Shown: piece by piece, positions 41,682 to 51,372 of the stretch | Position numbering within the stretch: the first letter of the stretch is position 1 | Layout: every line of letters starts with the position of its first letter | From: an uncultured Methanomicrobiales archaeon | GTDB lineage: Archaea > Halobacteriota > Methanomicrobia > Methanomicrobiales > Methanospirillaceae | Assembly (NCBI GenBank): GCA_903926075.1 | Contig: CAIYHQ010000091.1 | Location: 1-53,188 of the forward strand | Reading direction: 5' to 3' | Length of the DNA stretch: 53,188 nucleotides | Position numbers and translations under genes: made by a program | Notes under the pieces: generated by a model | Seen by the model: the letters and a program-made list of their open reading frames with translations, nothing else | The model's database searches: none | Told to the model about the DNA's origin: nothing

Positions 41682-43019
41682 ATGATAACAATTGTAGGTG
41701 GCGGACCTGGTGGCCGCACTGCAGCAGTTATCCTTGGATTGAATGGTGAAGATGTTACTCTTATAGAGCAGAAATCTCTTGGTGGACAGTGTCTTAGATC
41801 TGGGTGCATGTTTGTATGCGGCCTCATCGATGCAGCCCGCATAATAAAAAGTAACCAGAAATTTAAAGATCTTGAGATATTTGAATCAGTCCCGGTGCTG
41901 AACTTTCCAAAAATGATGAAAGAAATTGCCGGGATTCAGAAAACGATCACATCCGTCTTAAAAAAAGAGACTCATGACGCAGGTGTCGAGGTAATATATG
42001 GTGAGGCATTAGTAGATGGGAATACCGTCAGCGTCAATGGAGAGAATATAGAGTCCGAAAATATAATTCTCTCCACTGGATCAAAACCAGTCGTACCAGA
42101 AATTCCTGGAATTTCACATAAGTCTGTCTATACCACTCAAAGTCTTCCTTCTATTCAGGAACTCCCGGAGAGACTTGTTATTCTTGGCGGTGGAGTAACT
42201 GCAGCAGAATTTGCTTTCGCATTCAGCGCATTTGGAAGTGAAGTTACAATAATCACACGGAGTCGTTTTCTCTCCCGTATTGATGGAAAATTACAGAAAC
42301 AGGCACTGTCAGATCTTGTTGATATCAATATCAGGCAGTTTTCAAAGATTTCACTTATAAAAGAAAATCCTCTCGGGCTCGCTATAACGGTTTCAGGGGT
42401 GAATGGAGATAATGTGATAGAAGCAGATGCGGTTATACTTGCAGCAGGCCTTTTGCCGAATAGCGAACCGATACAGAACGTTCCAAAGGGGCTAAAAGGA
42501 GAAATAATAGTCAATAAAAGGATGCAGACCCAGATTCCGGGGGTGTACGCATGTGGAGACGTAATCGGCCCGCCGTGTCTTACCCCGGTAGCACGAAAAG
42601 AAGGATACGTGGCTGCACAAAATATTCTGAATAACCCTTGTGAAATAGACTATTCATGCATTCCGCAGTCTATAAGTCTCTCCTATGATCTTGCATTTTG
42701 TTCAGAGGAAACAAAAAAAGGGAAAACTTTATGGATTCCTGGTCCTGCCGGTCCTGGAACTTTCTTTGGTGTCAGATCTGGTTCCACTGGTTGTGCAAGC
42801 ATAACCTATGATAATGAAGATGGCACGTTAAAGTCGGTTGAATCGGTCTCTCCCGGATCGGCTGTTCCTGTCAGTTACCTGGGTCATCTTATCAAAAAAG
42901 GGATATCAGTACAAGACTTTCTTGGTTTTAATGAAGTTCATCCCATAGCTGATGGTCTTTACGGCCTGCTTAAGTGGTCTGCAAATTCCTATATTAAGGA
43001 AAAAAAGGGCAGGAAATAA
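41682..43019 (+). CDS. FAD-dependent pyridine nucleotide-disulfide oxidoreductase (dihydrolipoyl dehydrogenase-like)
   Basis: A 445-residue flavoprotein disulfide reductase. The FAD motif IVGGGPGG is at the N-terminus. The redox-active pair is GGQCLRSGC with C37 and C42, the CxxxxC spacing of the dihydrolipoamide dehydrogenase/glutathione reductase class. The second dinucleotide motif is LVILGGGVTAAEFAFAF, then VYACGDVIGP. The C-terminal dimerisation domain is present but divergent, with NEVHPIADG where the class has the catalytic HPTxxE. The substrate is therefore uncertain. The gene lies four bases after the unknown 306-residue gene, and GAGGT is about 12 bases upstream. Confidence 0.88.
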   Translation: MITIVGGGPGGRTAAVILGLNGEDVTLIEQKSLGGQCLRSGCMFVCGLIDAARIIKSNQKFKDLEIFESVPVLNFPKMMKEIAGIQKTITSVLKKETHDAGVEVIYGEALVDGNTVSVNGENIESENIILSTGSKPVVPEIPGISHKSVYTTQSLPSIQELPERLVILGGGVTAAEFAFAFSAFGSEVTIITRSRFLSRIDGKLQKQALSDLVDINIRQFSKISLIKENPLGLAITVSGVNGDNVIEADAVILAAGLLPNSEPIQNVPKGLKGEIIVNKRMQTQIPGVYACGDVIGPPCLTPVARKEGYVAAQNILNNPCEIDYSCIPQSISLSYDLAFCSEETKKGKTLWIPGPAGPGTFFGVRSGSTGCASITYDNEDGTLKSVESVSPGSAVPVSYLGHLIKKGISVQDFLGFNEVHPIADGLYGLLKWSANSYIKEKKGRK

Positions 43020-43023
43020 ATTT

Positions 43024-44592
43024 TCAACTCCTGATTGCTGTTGATACAGTCTCTACAGAATCAAAGTTGTCCCCATACAGGATTGTCTGTATCTGTACCT
43101 CCTGAGAACGTGGGATTGAAAGAGTCAGGTCTGCTTGATCCTCTCCTCCGGGTGCCATCTCCTTCATTGCAACTGAACTAACAGGTGGCCATATCAGTCC
43201 TTGCGCCGAAGAATTCGCCTTTACCTCGGATATAATATTTGGATTTAGTGCTGATGCGGTTCCCTTGTTTTTTATCTCACAGTGCATCCGGTAAAACGCA
43301 TTGTTATCATCTGAATTTTCAAGGATAGGTGTGCAGTTCATATCCAGGAGCGGCTCTCCGTCATACGGGCTTATTGTCCCTGGTAACTCTTTTCTCCATT
43401 GGGCAGGTACTTCACCGATTCCATAGTTTCCAGGTGCCGGTTCAACATAATAATATTTCATCCCTGCAAACTCGATGTAAGTGCCATTGCAACTGGAACA
43501 AGGCACACCTATTGCGGTGTGTGACTTTGTCTTTATCAGGACCGGAGGATAACCGGTAATTCTATAGAGTTCAAGAGCGACGTTTGAAAGTTCCCTGATA
43601 TCTGCGTCCCTTGTAGTGAGGACATCGAGGAGGTACTTTTGAGGTTTCCCACTGTTTTCAATTAATGTTGTATTGTTTTCAGGTATTGAGCGCACAAAAT
43701 TTATGATGTTTGTCAGTTCCTGGATTTCATCATAGCCCTGATCTGCAGCTTCATTCTGGAGTTCATTTGTGATGTTCTCGATATAGATCTGGTCTTCAGG
43801 TTGTAATTTCTGGATGTTGTCACCGGTGGTGTTTAAAGAAAGACTATGGAATTCAGTTGCTTTCGTTTTAGGAACCGTGAATGTATAACTCCAATCTTTA
43901 AGAGGGCCGGACCATTTGAAAACCTCTGACAAAGTCTCTTTAAAGCTCGCAGAGTTATCATTTCTCGCACCAGTAATAATAAAACTGGAAGTGCTGTATT
44001 CTCCTCCTGGAAGTTCTGCAAAAACACTATAATTTCCAGGTTTCAGTAGGTTTTTGTCGACATTCCAGAGAAATACCCCGCCATTCTGCGTTACAATCTT
44101 CTTTATCGGAATACTGTAAACATCTTTTTCGGCAGGTATTATTGAGAGTATTACATCATCGCCACCGTTTGCAGAACTCCCTTTTACTGATAACTGGTTT
44201 GATGTCGTATTGATACCCTCAACTGTCACTGATATTATCGGACGGACCGGCGTTGCATTGGGTGAGGAGTTTGTGATGTTCTTTTCTATCTCCTTTGTCG
44301 GTCCAGCTGCAACCTGCAAAGTGTAATGGATGTAAGTTATTCCTGTCGCAGGTACAAACACAGTTGTTGTCCAGACCGGATTATCAGGATATTTGAGGGA
44401 AAGAGTGTGATTTCCTTTGATAACCCCATCAATTGTTGCAGGAGTTGCTCCATGGGCAGTGTCATCAAGGGTGATTGACGCACCAGGTGGTTCTGAGGTT
44501 ATTACAAGGCTCCCGGTAGAAGGTGTATTTGAGACACAACCTGAAATAACTGCAATGAGAACCAGTACTAAAATAATTAAGATAGCTTTCAT
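43024..44592 (-). CDS. PEGA-domain lipoprotein with transglutaminase-like region
   Basis: A 522-residue exported protein. A lipoprotein signal (LVLIAVISGC) is followed by one PEGA domain (about 28-95; LVITSEPPGASITLDDTAHG). Next comes an Ig-like surface module (about 115-210; VEGINTTSNQLSVKGSS). A transglutaminase-like region (about 260-395) has the late histidine motif KTKSHTAIGV, but where a catalytic GDCxD is expected it reads TTRDADIRELSNV, with no cysteine. It is therefore probably a non-catalytic fold. The C-terminus is another beta-rich domain. TAATATA about 33-40 bases upstream could be its TATA box. It faces the outside of the membrane. Confidence 0.75.
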   Translation of the reverse strand: MKAILIILVLVLIAVISGCVSNTPSTGSLVITSEPPGASITLDDTAHGATPATIDGVIKGNHTLSLKYPDNPVWTTTVFVPATGITYIHYTLQVAAGPTKEIEKNITNSSPNATPVRPIISVTVEGINTTSNQLSVKGSSANGGDDVILSIIPAEKDVYSIPIKKIVTQNGGVFLWNVDKNLLKPGNYSVFAELPGGEYSTSSFIITGARNDNSASFKETLSEVFKWSGPLKDWSYTFTVPKTKATEFHSLSLNTTGDNIQKLQPEDQIYIENITNELQNEAADQGYDEIQELTNIINFVRSIPENNTTLIENSGKPQKYLLDVLTTRDADIRELSNVALELYRITGYPPVLIKTKSHTAIGVPCSSCNGTYIEFAGMKYYYVEPAPGNYGIGEVPAQWRKELPGTISPYDGEPLLDMNCTPILENSDDNNAFYRMHCEIKNKGTASALNPNIISEVKANSSAQGLIWPPVSSVAMKEMAPGGEDQADLTLSIPRSQEVQIQTILYGDNFDSVETVSTAIRS

Positions 44593-44659
44593 TGTCTTAA
44601 TTATTATTTAGAATATGAGTATATTAGGCTCTTATCCTTTTTTCAAAAAATATTGGAAG

Positions 44660-46327
44660 TTACCTATTTTTTTTCTTTCTTGTTACGAAGATTAGTCCAA
44701 TACTGCAAATTGCAGCAATTATCGGAATTATAGACAATCGGGATTTAGTAGTGGGGATTTCACTTGTAGCTGTGGATTGTCCGCTTACCTGCATTTTGGC
44801 ATTTATCTGCGCAATCTGGCCGCCAGATATCTTCATTGTCCCTGACCAGTCTGTATATCCCTCCATCTTTAAAACTACTGTGCGGTCCCCGGCCTCCACG
44901 TTCTGGAGTGTTAATGGAGTAATTCCCTTATATGCATTATCCAGGTAAATATCCGCACCCGACGGATCTGATCCTATATCAATCTGGCCTGTAGTTGGAG
45001 ATGTAGCTGATTTCACCAGTTCTGCTTTAATTGCACTGACCTGATCTGCAGCAATATTTACGTTTGAGGTATAATCGTTGTAACCTGTCAGTTTCAAAAG
45101 CAATGTATAAGTGCCGGTATTCAGCCCAACAATATCAAGACCGTCATTCAATTGCGTATCCCCTTTGTAGTTCCCATTCAGGTAAACTGATGCTCCTGCT
45201 GGGTTTGAATTAACTGAAATATCGCCGGTTGTCGATTTCTGCGGGTTCTTTGTCATTGTGACAGATAATGTGTTAGTCCCACCTGGAGTTACTGTTGAAG
45301 TGCTCTTCCATGTCTGGTATCCTGAAAGTCTCAGTTCAACTGTATGATCTCCTGGTGCGAGATCTCCAGTTGTCAGAGCTGTATATCCTCTGTATGAGCC
45401 GTCAATATAAACATCTGCACCGGAAGGGATGGAATTAACAGATATCCACCCGTTTTTCGGACCGATTCTGATGAGGCTTGCAGTTAAAGTTTTGGTTTCA
45501 CCTGGGTTTACGTATATATCATTGCTCCAGACCTGGTATCCAGAGAGCATTACCCGTATGGTATGGTAATACGGACTGACTCCTACAAAAGAAGTGGGAG
45601 CTATCTGACCACTACCTCCATCAAGAGTGACAACCCCACCACTTGGGATGGATTTGACAAAAATACTACTAGTTAACGATGTCGGGTTTGTGGTCACAGG
45701 TGGGATGGGTACAAGAACAGCGACGAGACTTACAGTCTCTCCATCCATTGGGTTTCCGGGTTCTCTAGTCGACCATGTCTGATATCCGTCCTTTGATATC
45801 GATATCAGGTGCCCTGGTGCCCCGTCTGTGCTTACAGAGACTGTGATTGGAGTCTGTCCTTTAACCGTCCCGTCAAATTTTACATCAGCACCCGGAGGGG
45901 TTGAAGCGATGTAATAGTAACCGGTCCCCCCGCCGATTATCTTTGTTTTTGTCGGATAAGATGTCCTTGTTGGTCTTTGGGGTGTTGTAGGATAAAGTGA
46001 GACCAGTTTTGCATTGATATGGATAGTCATTCCGTTGCCGGGGCTTCTTCCCTCATATTGCTCCCATGTTTCATACCCGTCTTTCTCAACCTTTATCGTG
46101 TGACCCGGGGGTGCATCTACACTTATCGGGAGGCTTATAGGTGTTGTGCCCTGGTAATAACCATCGAGACTCACTGAAGCACCAGGTGGAGCGGAAGTAA
46201 CCTGGTAGTATCCCCAGCCTGAGCCAAGAGACTCGGCGCCGACTGAAAGTGTCATTAGCAAAAAAAAAGCGAGGATAGCAATGCTCACTATTGATAAATA
46301 TTTAATTTGTCTCATAATTCTTCCCAT
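44660..46327 (-). CDS. Surface protein with six PEGA domains and C-terminal membrane anchor
   Basis: A 555-residue protein. An N-terminal signal peptide (IVSIAILAFFLLMTLSVGA) is followed by six PEGA repeats of about 70-80 residues, each opening with a pattern such as YYQVTSAPPGASVSLDGYYQ, SIFVKSIPSGGVVTLDG or WISVNSIPSGADVYIDGSYR. A Thr/Ser-rich stretch then leads to a final membrane helix with a KKKNR tail (LSIIPIIAAICSIGLIFVTR). It is likely displayed on the cell surface and anchored by the C-terminus. PEGA domains occur in surface proteins, often in binding or scaffold roles. The start at 46327 or 46315 cannot be separated. It is a close paralogue of the next gene. Confidence 0.85.
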   Translation of the reverse strand: MGRIMRQIKYLSIVSIAILAFFLLMTLSVGAESLGSGWGYYQVTSAPPGASVSLDGYYQGTTPISLPISVDAPPGHTIKVEKDGYETWEQYEGRSPGNGMTIHINAKLVSLYPTTPQRPTRTSYPTKTKIIGGGTGYYYIASTPPGADVKFDGTVKGQTPITVSVSTDGAPGHLISISKDGYQTWSTREPGNPMDGETVSLVAVLVPIPPVTTNPTSLTSSIFVKSIPSGGVVTLDGGSGQIAPTSFVGVSPYYHTIRVMLSGYQVWSNDIYVNPGETKTLTASLIRIGPKNGWISVNSIPSGADVYIDGSYRGYTALTTGDLAPGDHTVELRLSGYQTWKSTSTVTPGGTNTLSVTMTKNPQKSTTGDISVNSNPAGASVYLNGNYKGDTQLNDGLDIVGLNTGTYTLLLKLTGYNDYTSNVNIAADQVSAIKAELVKSATSPTTGQIDIGSDPSGADIYLDNAYKGITPLTLQNVEAGDRTVVLKMEGYTDWSGTMKISGGQIAQINAKMQVSGQSTATSEIPTTKSRLSIIPIIAAICSIGLIFVTRKKKNR

Positions 46328-46340
46328 CGTTCAGTTTAGA

Positions 46341-46366
46341 AAAGAGTGAATTGGAAAGTATTTAAT
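46341..46366 (-). promoter_or_regulatory. Promoter element of the six-PEGA gene, shared with its paralogue
   Basis: Read on the minus strand it is ATTAAATACTTTCC followed by AATTCACTCTTT. The TATA-like core (46358-46366) lies 31-39 bases before the ATG at 46327. Nearly the same 26 bases occur before the seven-PEGA gene at 48303-48330. Confidence 0.5.
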
Positions 46367-46410
46367 CTCAGTTGTTTCAATGTTTGAAAAAAAGAAAGAT
46401 GGAATGAGAA

Positions 46411-48279
46411 TTAACGCAATCTTCCTCTGGAAATGAAATATAAACTCCCAAAGAGAAGAGCCCCAATGACAAAAATCGGTTGAACCGGTGACTTTTTCGT
46501 TGGAACCTCGGTTGCAGTCTGGGTTGTGGTTACTGCAGTTGGCTGCATTGTTGCACTTAATTGAGCAGTATCTCCACCTTTTATGGTTACAGTGGTTGTC
46601 CAGTCGGTATAGCCGTTCATCTTTAATATTACATTGTGGTCACCAGCAGGAATATTTGATAGAGTTAAAGGCGTTATCCCTTTGTATGCATTGTCAAGAT
46701 AGATATCCGCACCCGTTGGTTGCGAATTAATATCAATAACCCCGGTACTGGAAGGTGTACTTGACTTAACAAGGGCTGCATTTATGGTTGCCACCTGATC
46801 TGCAACGACATTGACTGTGGTTGTGTAGTCATTATAACCAGTCTTTTTCAGGAGCATTGTATAAGACCCTGGGTTCAAACCGACAATATCAAGTCCGTCT
46901 ACTAATTTGGTGTCCCCCTGGTAGTTCCCGTTAAGGGAGACGGATGCTCCACCCGGGTTTGAAATTACAGAAATATCGCCGGTTTTTGTTTGAGGCTGAT
47001 TTTTAGTTAATGTGACCGTAACGGTGTTTGTCCCTCCGGCTGTGACTGTAGAGGTTCCTTTCCAGGTCTGGTATCCCGCGAGCCTAAGTTCCACATTGTG
47101 GTCACCAGGGCTTAATCCGCCTATTGTACTTGGAGTATACCCGCGGTAGGAATTATCGATATAGATGTCAGCCCCTGAAGGGATTGAATTTATAGATATC
47201 CATCCGTTCTTCGGACCAACCGGGACAAGGTTTGCAGTAATGGTCTTAGTTTCACCCTGGTTCACATAGACAGTATTCGTCCAGACCTGGTAGCCTGGAA
47301 GCATTACCTGGACCGTGTGGTAGTATGGGTTTACCCCGACAAACGATGTTGGAGTAATTTGTCCATAGCCTCCGTCCAGGGTCGCAACAGCGCCACTGGG
47401 GACGGATTGAACAAAAATGCTCCCTGTAGTCTGTGTAGGGACAGTTGTAACCGGAACAAGTTCTGCATAAACCGGGACAGTCTCATCACGCTTGGGATTA
47501 CCCGGGTCAGTCCACTTCCAGGTCTGGTAACCCGCTTTAGTAACAGTAAATGTATGTCCTGGCGCTCCATCTGTGCTTACTTCAATTACAACTGGTGACA
47601 ATCCTTCGTTTTGTCCGTCCATAATCACTGATGAACCTGCTGGCAGCGAAGTAACAGAATAGTATCCTTTCCCGGACCCCGGTGGAGGTGTAATCGGGCT
47701 TACAGGCTGCATGTCTGCGACAACGTAGACCGTTTCACCCTGCATAGGGTTTCCGGTTTCTGACTGTTGCCACGGGAGATACCCGCTCTTTGAAGCAGCT
47801 ATCACATGACCTGGTGTTCCATCAGTGCTGACTTCAACAACAACAGGTGCTGTTCCTTTGGGTACGCCATCAAAAGAGATATCTGCGCCACTTGGACTTG
47901 ATGAGATAGAATAGTAACCCTTTCCCCCTCCTATTGTCGGGGGTAATGTCACAGGTTTAAACGAAGACACAAGTTGGGCATATATATTAACTGTATCCCC
48001 TTCTCCAGGGTTTCCACTTTGGTACTGCTCCCAGGTTTCATAACCATCTTTCTCTACTTTAATTGTATGACCCGGGGTTGCATCAACGTGAATTGGAAGA
48101 TTAATCGGACTTAAACCCTGGAAAGAGCCGTCAAGGCTCACAGATGCGCCGGATGGCGAAGAAGTTACATAGTAATACCCAAAGCCTCCGCCAACCTCAG
48201 CACAGTTAACCGGGCTTGTAATTATCAGAACGAGACAGGCTGATATTAAAATCAGCAAATTTAACAGTTTGTTTTTCAT
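46411..48279 (-). CDS. Surface protein with seven PEGA domains and C-terminal membrane anchor
   Basis: A 622-residue paralogue of the protein at 44660-46327, with the same layout. A signal peptide (LLNLLILISACLVLIITSPV) precedes seven PEGA repeats, and a Thr-rich stretch leads to a final membrane helix with an RGRLR tail (IFVIGALLFGSLYFIS). The additional repeat is the third (YYSVTSLPAGSSVIMDGQNE), inserted relative to the paralogue. I use the ATG at 48279, with GAGGTG five bases upstream; a GTG two codons earlier is less likely. The two genes are tandem and in the same direction but 83 bases apart, each with its own promoter element. Function is unknown; surface structure or adhesion is inference. 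Confidence 0.86.
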   Translation of the reverse strand: MKNKLLNLLILISACLVLIITSPVNCAEVGGGFGYYYVTSSPSGASVSLDGSFQGLSPINLPIHVDATPGHTIKVEKDGYETWEQYQSGNPGEGDTVNIYAQLVSSFKPVTLPPTIGGGKGYYSISSSPSGADISFDGVPKGTAPVVVEVSTDGTPGHVIAASKSGYLPWQQSETGNPMQGETVYVVADMQPVSPITPPPGSGKGYYSVTSLPAGSSVIMDGQNEGLSPVVIEVSTDGAPGHTFTVTKAGYQTWKWTDPGNPKRDETVPVYAELVPVTTVPTQTTGSIFVQSVPSGAVATLDGGYGQITPTSFVGVNPYYHTVQVMLPGYQVWTNTVYVNQGETKTITANLVPVGPKNGWISINSIPSGADIYIDNSYRGYTPSTIGGLSPGDHNVELRLAGYQTWKGTSTVTAGGTNTVTVTLTKNQPQTKTGDISVISNPGGASVSLNGNYQGDTKLVDGLDIVGLNPGSYTMLLKKTGYNDYTTTVNVVADQVATINAALVKSSTPSSTGVIDINSQPTGADIYLDNAYKGITPLTLSNIPAGDHNVILKMNGYTDWTTTVTIKGGDTAQLSATMQPTAVTTTQTATEVPTKKSPVQPIFVIGALLFGSLYFISRGRLR

Positions 48280-48302
48280 TTTCACACCTCTTTTGTCGGA
48301 TT

Positions 48303-48330
48303 AAAGAGAATGAATGGGGAAGTATTTATT
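48303..48330 (-). promoter_or_regulatory. Promoter element of the seven-PEGA gene, shared with its paralogue
   Basis: On the minus strand it reads AATAAATACTTCCCC then ATTCATTCTCTTT. It matches the element upstream of the six-PEGA gene at all but a few positions and has the TATA-like core at 48322-48330, 43-51 bases before the ATG. Confidence 0.5.
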
Positions 48331-48379
48331 CCCTGTTATTTTTAATTTTCACATAAATGAAATTATTTTACTGCGATAC

Positions 48380-49165
48380 TCAAAAATCATATCGTACAAA
48401 ATCAGAATCAGTCTCTTCCTTTCTTCTGGCGAGCAGAATTCTGATCTCGTCCTTCTGGAGCATCAGCGCATTTTGCGCACTTTTCATGGCTTTATCGGGT
48501 GTATTGTTGTCTTTACTTCTATGGGAGAGAATTACTGCAGAGATGTCGCAGGAAAGTGACTGCAGCACGCGAGCTGCATCATCATTTGACAGGTGTCCAT
48601 GTTCGGAACGGATTCTGCGTTTGAGGTGTTCCGGGTAATATGGATTTTTCTTCAGCATTTCCGGACAGTAATTACTCTCAAGAAGAAGTAAATCGGATTT
48701 TTTTAAATATGAAAAAGTACGTTCAGTGACAATTCCAGTGTCAGTGCAGATAGTAACAGTACCTTCGTTCCCTTCTATACAAAAGCCGCATGGTTCACGA
48801 GCGTCATGAGAGATCTTAAATGGTGTAATTTTAAGTTCATTTTGTATAATCTGGGTGTAAACGGTAATTTTTCTCTTATCTACCTGTCGTTTTCCTTTCC
48901 CCTCTGGTATATCCTTTAATGTCCCTTCAGTCCCGAATATCGGTATCCCAAGTCTTCGTGCAATTGGAGCGGCACCAGTTATATGATCACCGTGTTCATG
49001 GGTCAGGAAAATGGCTTTTAATAGGTGAGGGTCCGCTCCTGCAAGCGATATCCTTCTTAATATCTCTTTTCCTGATAACCCGGCATCAATAAGGACCGCT
49101 TCATGACCTGCCTCAAGATAAATACTGTTACCACTGCTTCCACTAGCAAGGACGATGCAACGCAT
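48380..49165 (-). CDS. MBL-fold metallo-hydrolase (YycJ/WalJ-like)
   Basis: A 261-residue metallo-beta-lactamase fold hydrolase. The metal motif THEHGDH is at 55-61, and SHDAREPCGFCI, TICTDTGIVTE and a late LSHRSKDNN give the other ligand regions. Proteins starting with LASGSSGNS are of the YycJ/WalJ type, implicated in DNA or RNA processing in bacteria and found widely in archaea. No signal peptide is seen, so it is cytoplasmic. It is divergent from the M6 protease gene. Confidence 0.88.
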   Translation of the reverse strand: MRCIVLASGSSGNSIYLEAGHEAVLIDAGLSGKEILRRISLAGADPHLLKAIFLTHEHGDHITGAAPIARRLGIPIFGTEGTLKDIPEGKGKRQVDKRKITVYTQIIQNELKITPFKISHDAREPCGFCIEGNEGTVTICTDTGIVTERTFSYLKKSDLLLLESNYCPEMLKKNPYYPEHLKRRIRSEHGHLSNDDAARVLQSLSCDISAVILSHRSKDNNTPDKAMKSAQNALMLQKDEIRILLARRKEETDSDFVRYDF

Positions 49166-49236
49166 TCTTTCAAACTTGTCTGGTTTATCCGAATAAACCC
49201 TTGGATCATATTGCTAAAATTATGACATGGCACAAA

Positions 49237-49245
49237 CTATATATG
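49237..49245 (+). promoter_or_regulatory. TATA box for the M6 protease gene
   Basis: CTATATATG has the archaeal box consensus. Transcription would start near 49265-49270, downstream of the ATG at 49227 and upstream of the ATG at 49305, so it decides the start codon of the protease. Confidence 0.55.
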
Positions 49246-49304
49246 CTCATCTGACAGTTTACGTAATACCTGCCCAAACTTTCCAGGAAAAGAGAGAGAA
49301 ACCT

Positions 49305-51305
49305 ATGAATTCTCTCAACGAAATTCACAAGACCAGAAAAAGTCTAGTACTGGTATTCATAATTATCAGTTTCTTAGCTTATACTCTCTCTCTTCTGACG
49401 ATACCCCTTGTCTCCTCCTCTCAAATCCCTGGAAAGGCCAATTTAACCGGTTCATTGCCTGTCAATTCTACCCCTCTAAATAACAGTAGTAAGTCAGGAT
49501 ACTTGAGTGATAGAAATGGCACTAATGTTCAGGAACCAGTCGTTCCGAGGGGAACAGTTCTGGAACCTTCTTCAAACCTTATCAGGGCTCACCAAAATGA
49601 GACCGTGAACCTGAGTTCATTACCTCAGATAAGTAAATTTCTCGAGCAGATAACCTCACCGACACTCTACCGGAAAGGTATTCCGTCAAAGGGCAATGTT
49701 GCAGTCCCTGTTATCCTTGTGGATTTTCCAGATTATCCACACACTTCAGAACAGAACACATTAGACGTAGCAGAGAAATTCTTTGGTTCCGGAAATCCAG
49801 CTCTCGCGCCTTATGAAAGTGTCAACCGTTATTATTCCCGTTCTTCATATGGAGCACTAAATATTACAGGCGATGTTTATGGCTGGTTTACAGCGCCGCA
49901 CCCAAGAGAATATTATAAAAATTTTGTTGATTCGAATGGAAAGAGGATAGGTGACGCAGAACTAGTACGAGAGGCAGTTCTTTGGGCTGATTCAACTGGT
50001 GTCGATTTTTCGCGGTACGATAATGACAATGATGGCAATATTGACGGTGTAATTGTGAAGTGGACCGGGCCGCGCGATGATGGGTCATTCTGGTGGCCAT
50101 ATACAATGCTCGACTGGGGAACTATCACCACTGTTGACGGTAAGTTGGTACGCAGTTACATCTGGTCGCCATATACTGCATCACTTTACGCAACAGATCC
50201 ACAACTGACGGATGATATTTACCGCCCGATTACAGATCTCCACGAGATGGGGCACCTCCTTGGCCTGCCTGATTATTATGATACTGAGCCATCATCACCA
50301 CCATTTGGCGGACTTGGCGGATGGGATATGATGGATGGTAGTTGGGGAGACGAGAATGCATTCTCAAAATCTTTACTCGGGTGGGTAGACCCCGTTGTTG
50401 TATCCGGCGGGTCGCAGACGATTCTTTTGAGACCTTCAGGAACATATCCGGATGCTGTTATTATTGGGCCTGACCTTACTAATTCGACTTATGGTGAGTA
50501 TTTTTTAGTGGAGTACCGTGAACCCGGGAACGGAAATGATCCGGTCAAGGCAGGAAATCCAACACTGCTGTCTGAAAATACTGCAAGAGATGCATTTACC
50601 ACAGATGGTCTTTGGATATATCATGTGAATTCGGCACTGAACTCAGAAAACTCCAATTTCCTTTATAATAATGGAAATACCCCTCTGAAGCTTCTCTCAA
50701 TTGTCCAGGCAGACGGACAGGGCCAGATAGAGCGGAAAAGAGGAAACTGGGGCGGTAAATGGGACCAAAACGACTTTTTCGTGCCTGGTATGGCCTTCGG
50801 CCCCTTCACAAATCCGGGTTCAGCTACATACAATGGCAATTATACCGGGGTGAAAATTGATAATATCGAAAAGGTGCCGGAAGGGATTAGTGCAAGGTTC
50901 AGTATAATTTCACAGGCTGAAGCTGAACTTGAAGAACGAAATACAAGCCAGGTGGTCACAGAAAATCAAAACATGACCCAGACTTTTCTCAATACGACTG
51001 AAGTCGTAGTCCCTGCTGAAAACACGACTTTATTGCCCCCGGAAAACCCTGAGGTGCGTTCGGTTGTGCTTGCAAAAGGCTGGAATATTCTGGAGGTTCC
51101 AGAGAAACTGGAGGGTGAGACAGGAAATGATATTTCATATACTCTCATTGATCCAAATGGAGAACTGGCCCTTATATACAACCCTTTCAATAACCAGATA
51201 ATACCTACAGAGGACAATTCTCCAATTCCTATTTCAAACGGGTTCTGGGTTTATTCGAATGGTGCGACTGAAATATTTCTAAATAGTGCAAAAACAAACG
51301 TCTGA
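49305..51305 (+). CDS. M6-family metalloprotease domain protein (immune inhibitor A-like), secreted
   Basis: A 666-residue secreted zinc protease. A signal/membrane segment (about 15-37; [20 protein letters not shown]) comes first. The pro-region holds several sequons (NST, NNS, NGT, NLS). The M6 domain has [18 protein letters not shown], a [10 protein letters not shown] calcium-binding type loop and the zinc motif H313-E314-x2-H317-x5-D323 ([11 protein letters not shown]). Near the C-terminus is a domain starting [10 protein letters not shown] and ending GFWVYSNGA, which also occurs in the next gene. The TATA box at 49237 supports the ATG at 49305; an in-frame ATG at 49227 lies upstream of the likely transcript. 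Confidence 0.87.
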   Translation: MNSLNEIHKTRKSLVLVFIIISFLAYTLSLLTIPLVSSSQIPGKANLTGSLPVNSTPLNNSSKSGYLSDRNGTNVQEPVVPRGTVLEPSSNLIRAHQNETVNLSSLPQISKFLEQITSPTLYRKGIPSKGNVAVPVILVDFPDYPHTSEQNTLDVAEKFFGSGNPALAPYESVNRYYSRSSYGALNITGDVYGWFTAPHPREYYKNFVDSNGKRIGDAELVREAVLWADSTGVDFSRYDNDNDGNIDGVIVKWTGPRDDGSFWWPYTMLDWGTITTVDGKLVRSYIWSPYTASLYATDPQLTDDIYRPITDLHEMGHLLGLPDYYDTEPSSPPFGGLGGWDMMDGSWGDENAFSKSLLGWVDPVVVSGGSQTILLRPSGTYPDAVIIGPDLTNSTYGEYFLVEYREPGNGNDPVKAGNPTLLSENTARDAFTTDGLWIYHVNSALNSENSNFLYNNGNTPLKLLSIVQADGQGQIERKRGNWGGKWDQNDFFVPGMAFGPFTNPGSATYNGNYTGVKIDNIEKVPEGISARFSIISQAEAELEERNTSQVVTENQNMTQTFLNTTEVVVPAENTTLLPPENPEVRSVVLAKGWNILEVPEKLEGETGNDISYTLIDPNGELALIYNPFNNQIIPTEDNSPIPISNGFWVYSNGATEIFLNSAKTNV

Positions 51306-51372
51306 AAAGGAAAAAATTGATATCCATACAAGAGGAGTCTTCTATGCTATGTATTGTCACCGTGGGGGTAGA

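Noticed and set aside
49227-49304. N-terminal extension of the M6 protease to the ATG at 49227
   Set aside because: The TATA box at 49237-49245 lies inside it, and the extension would put 26 extra residues ahead of a normal signal peptide.
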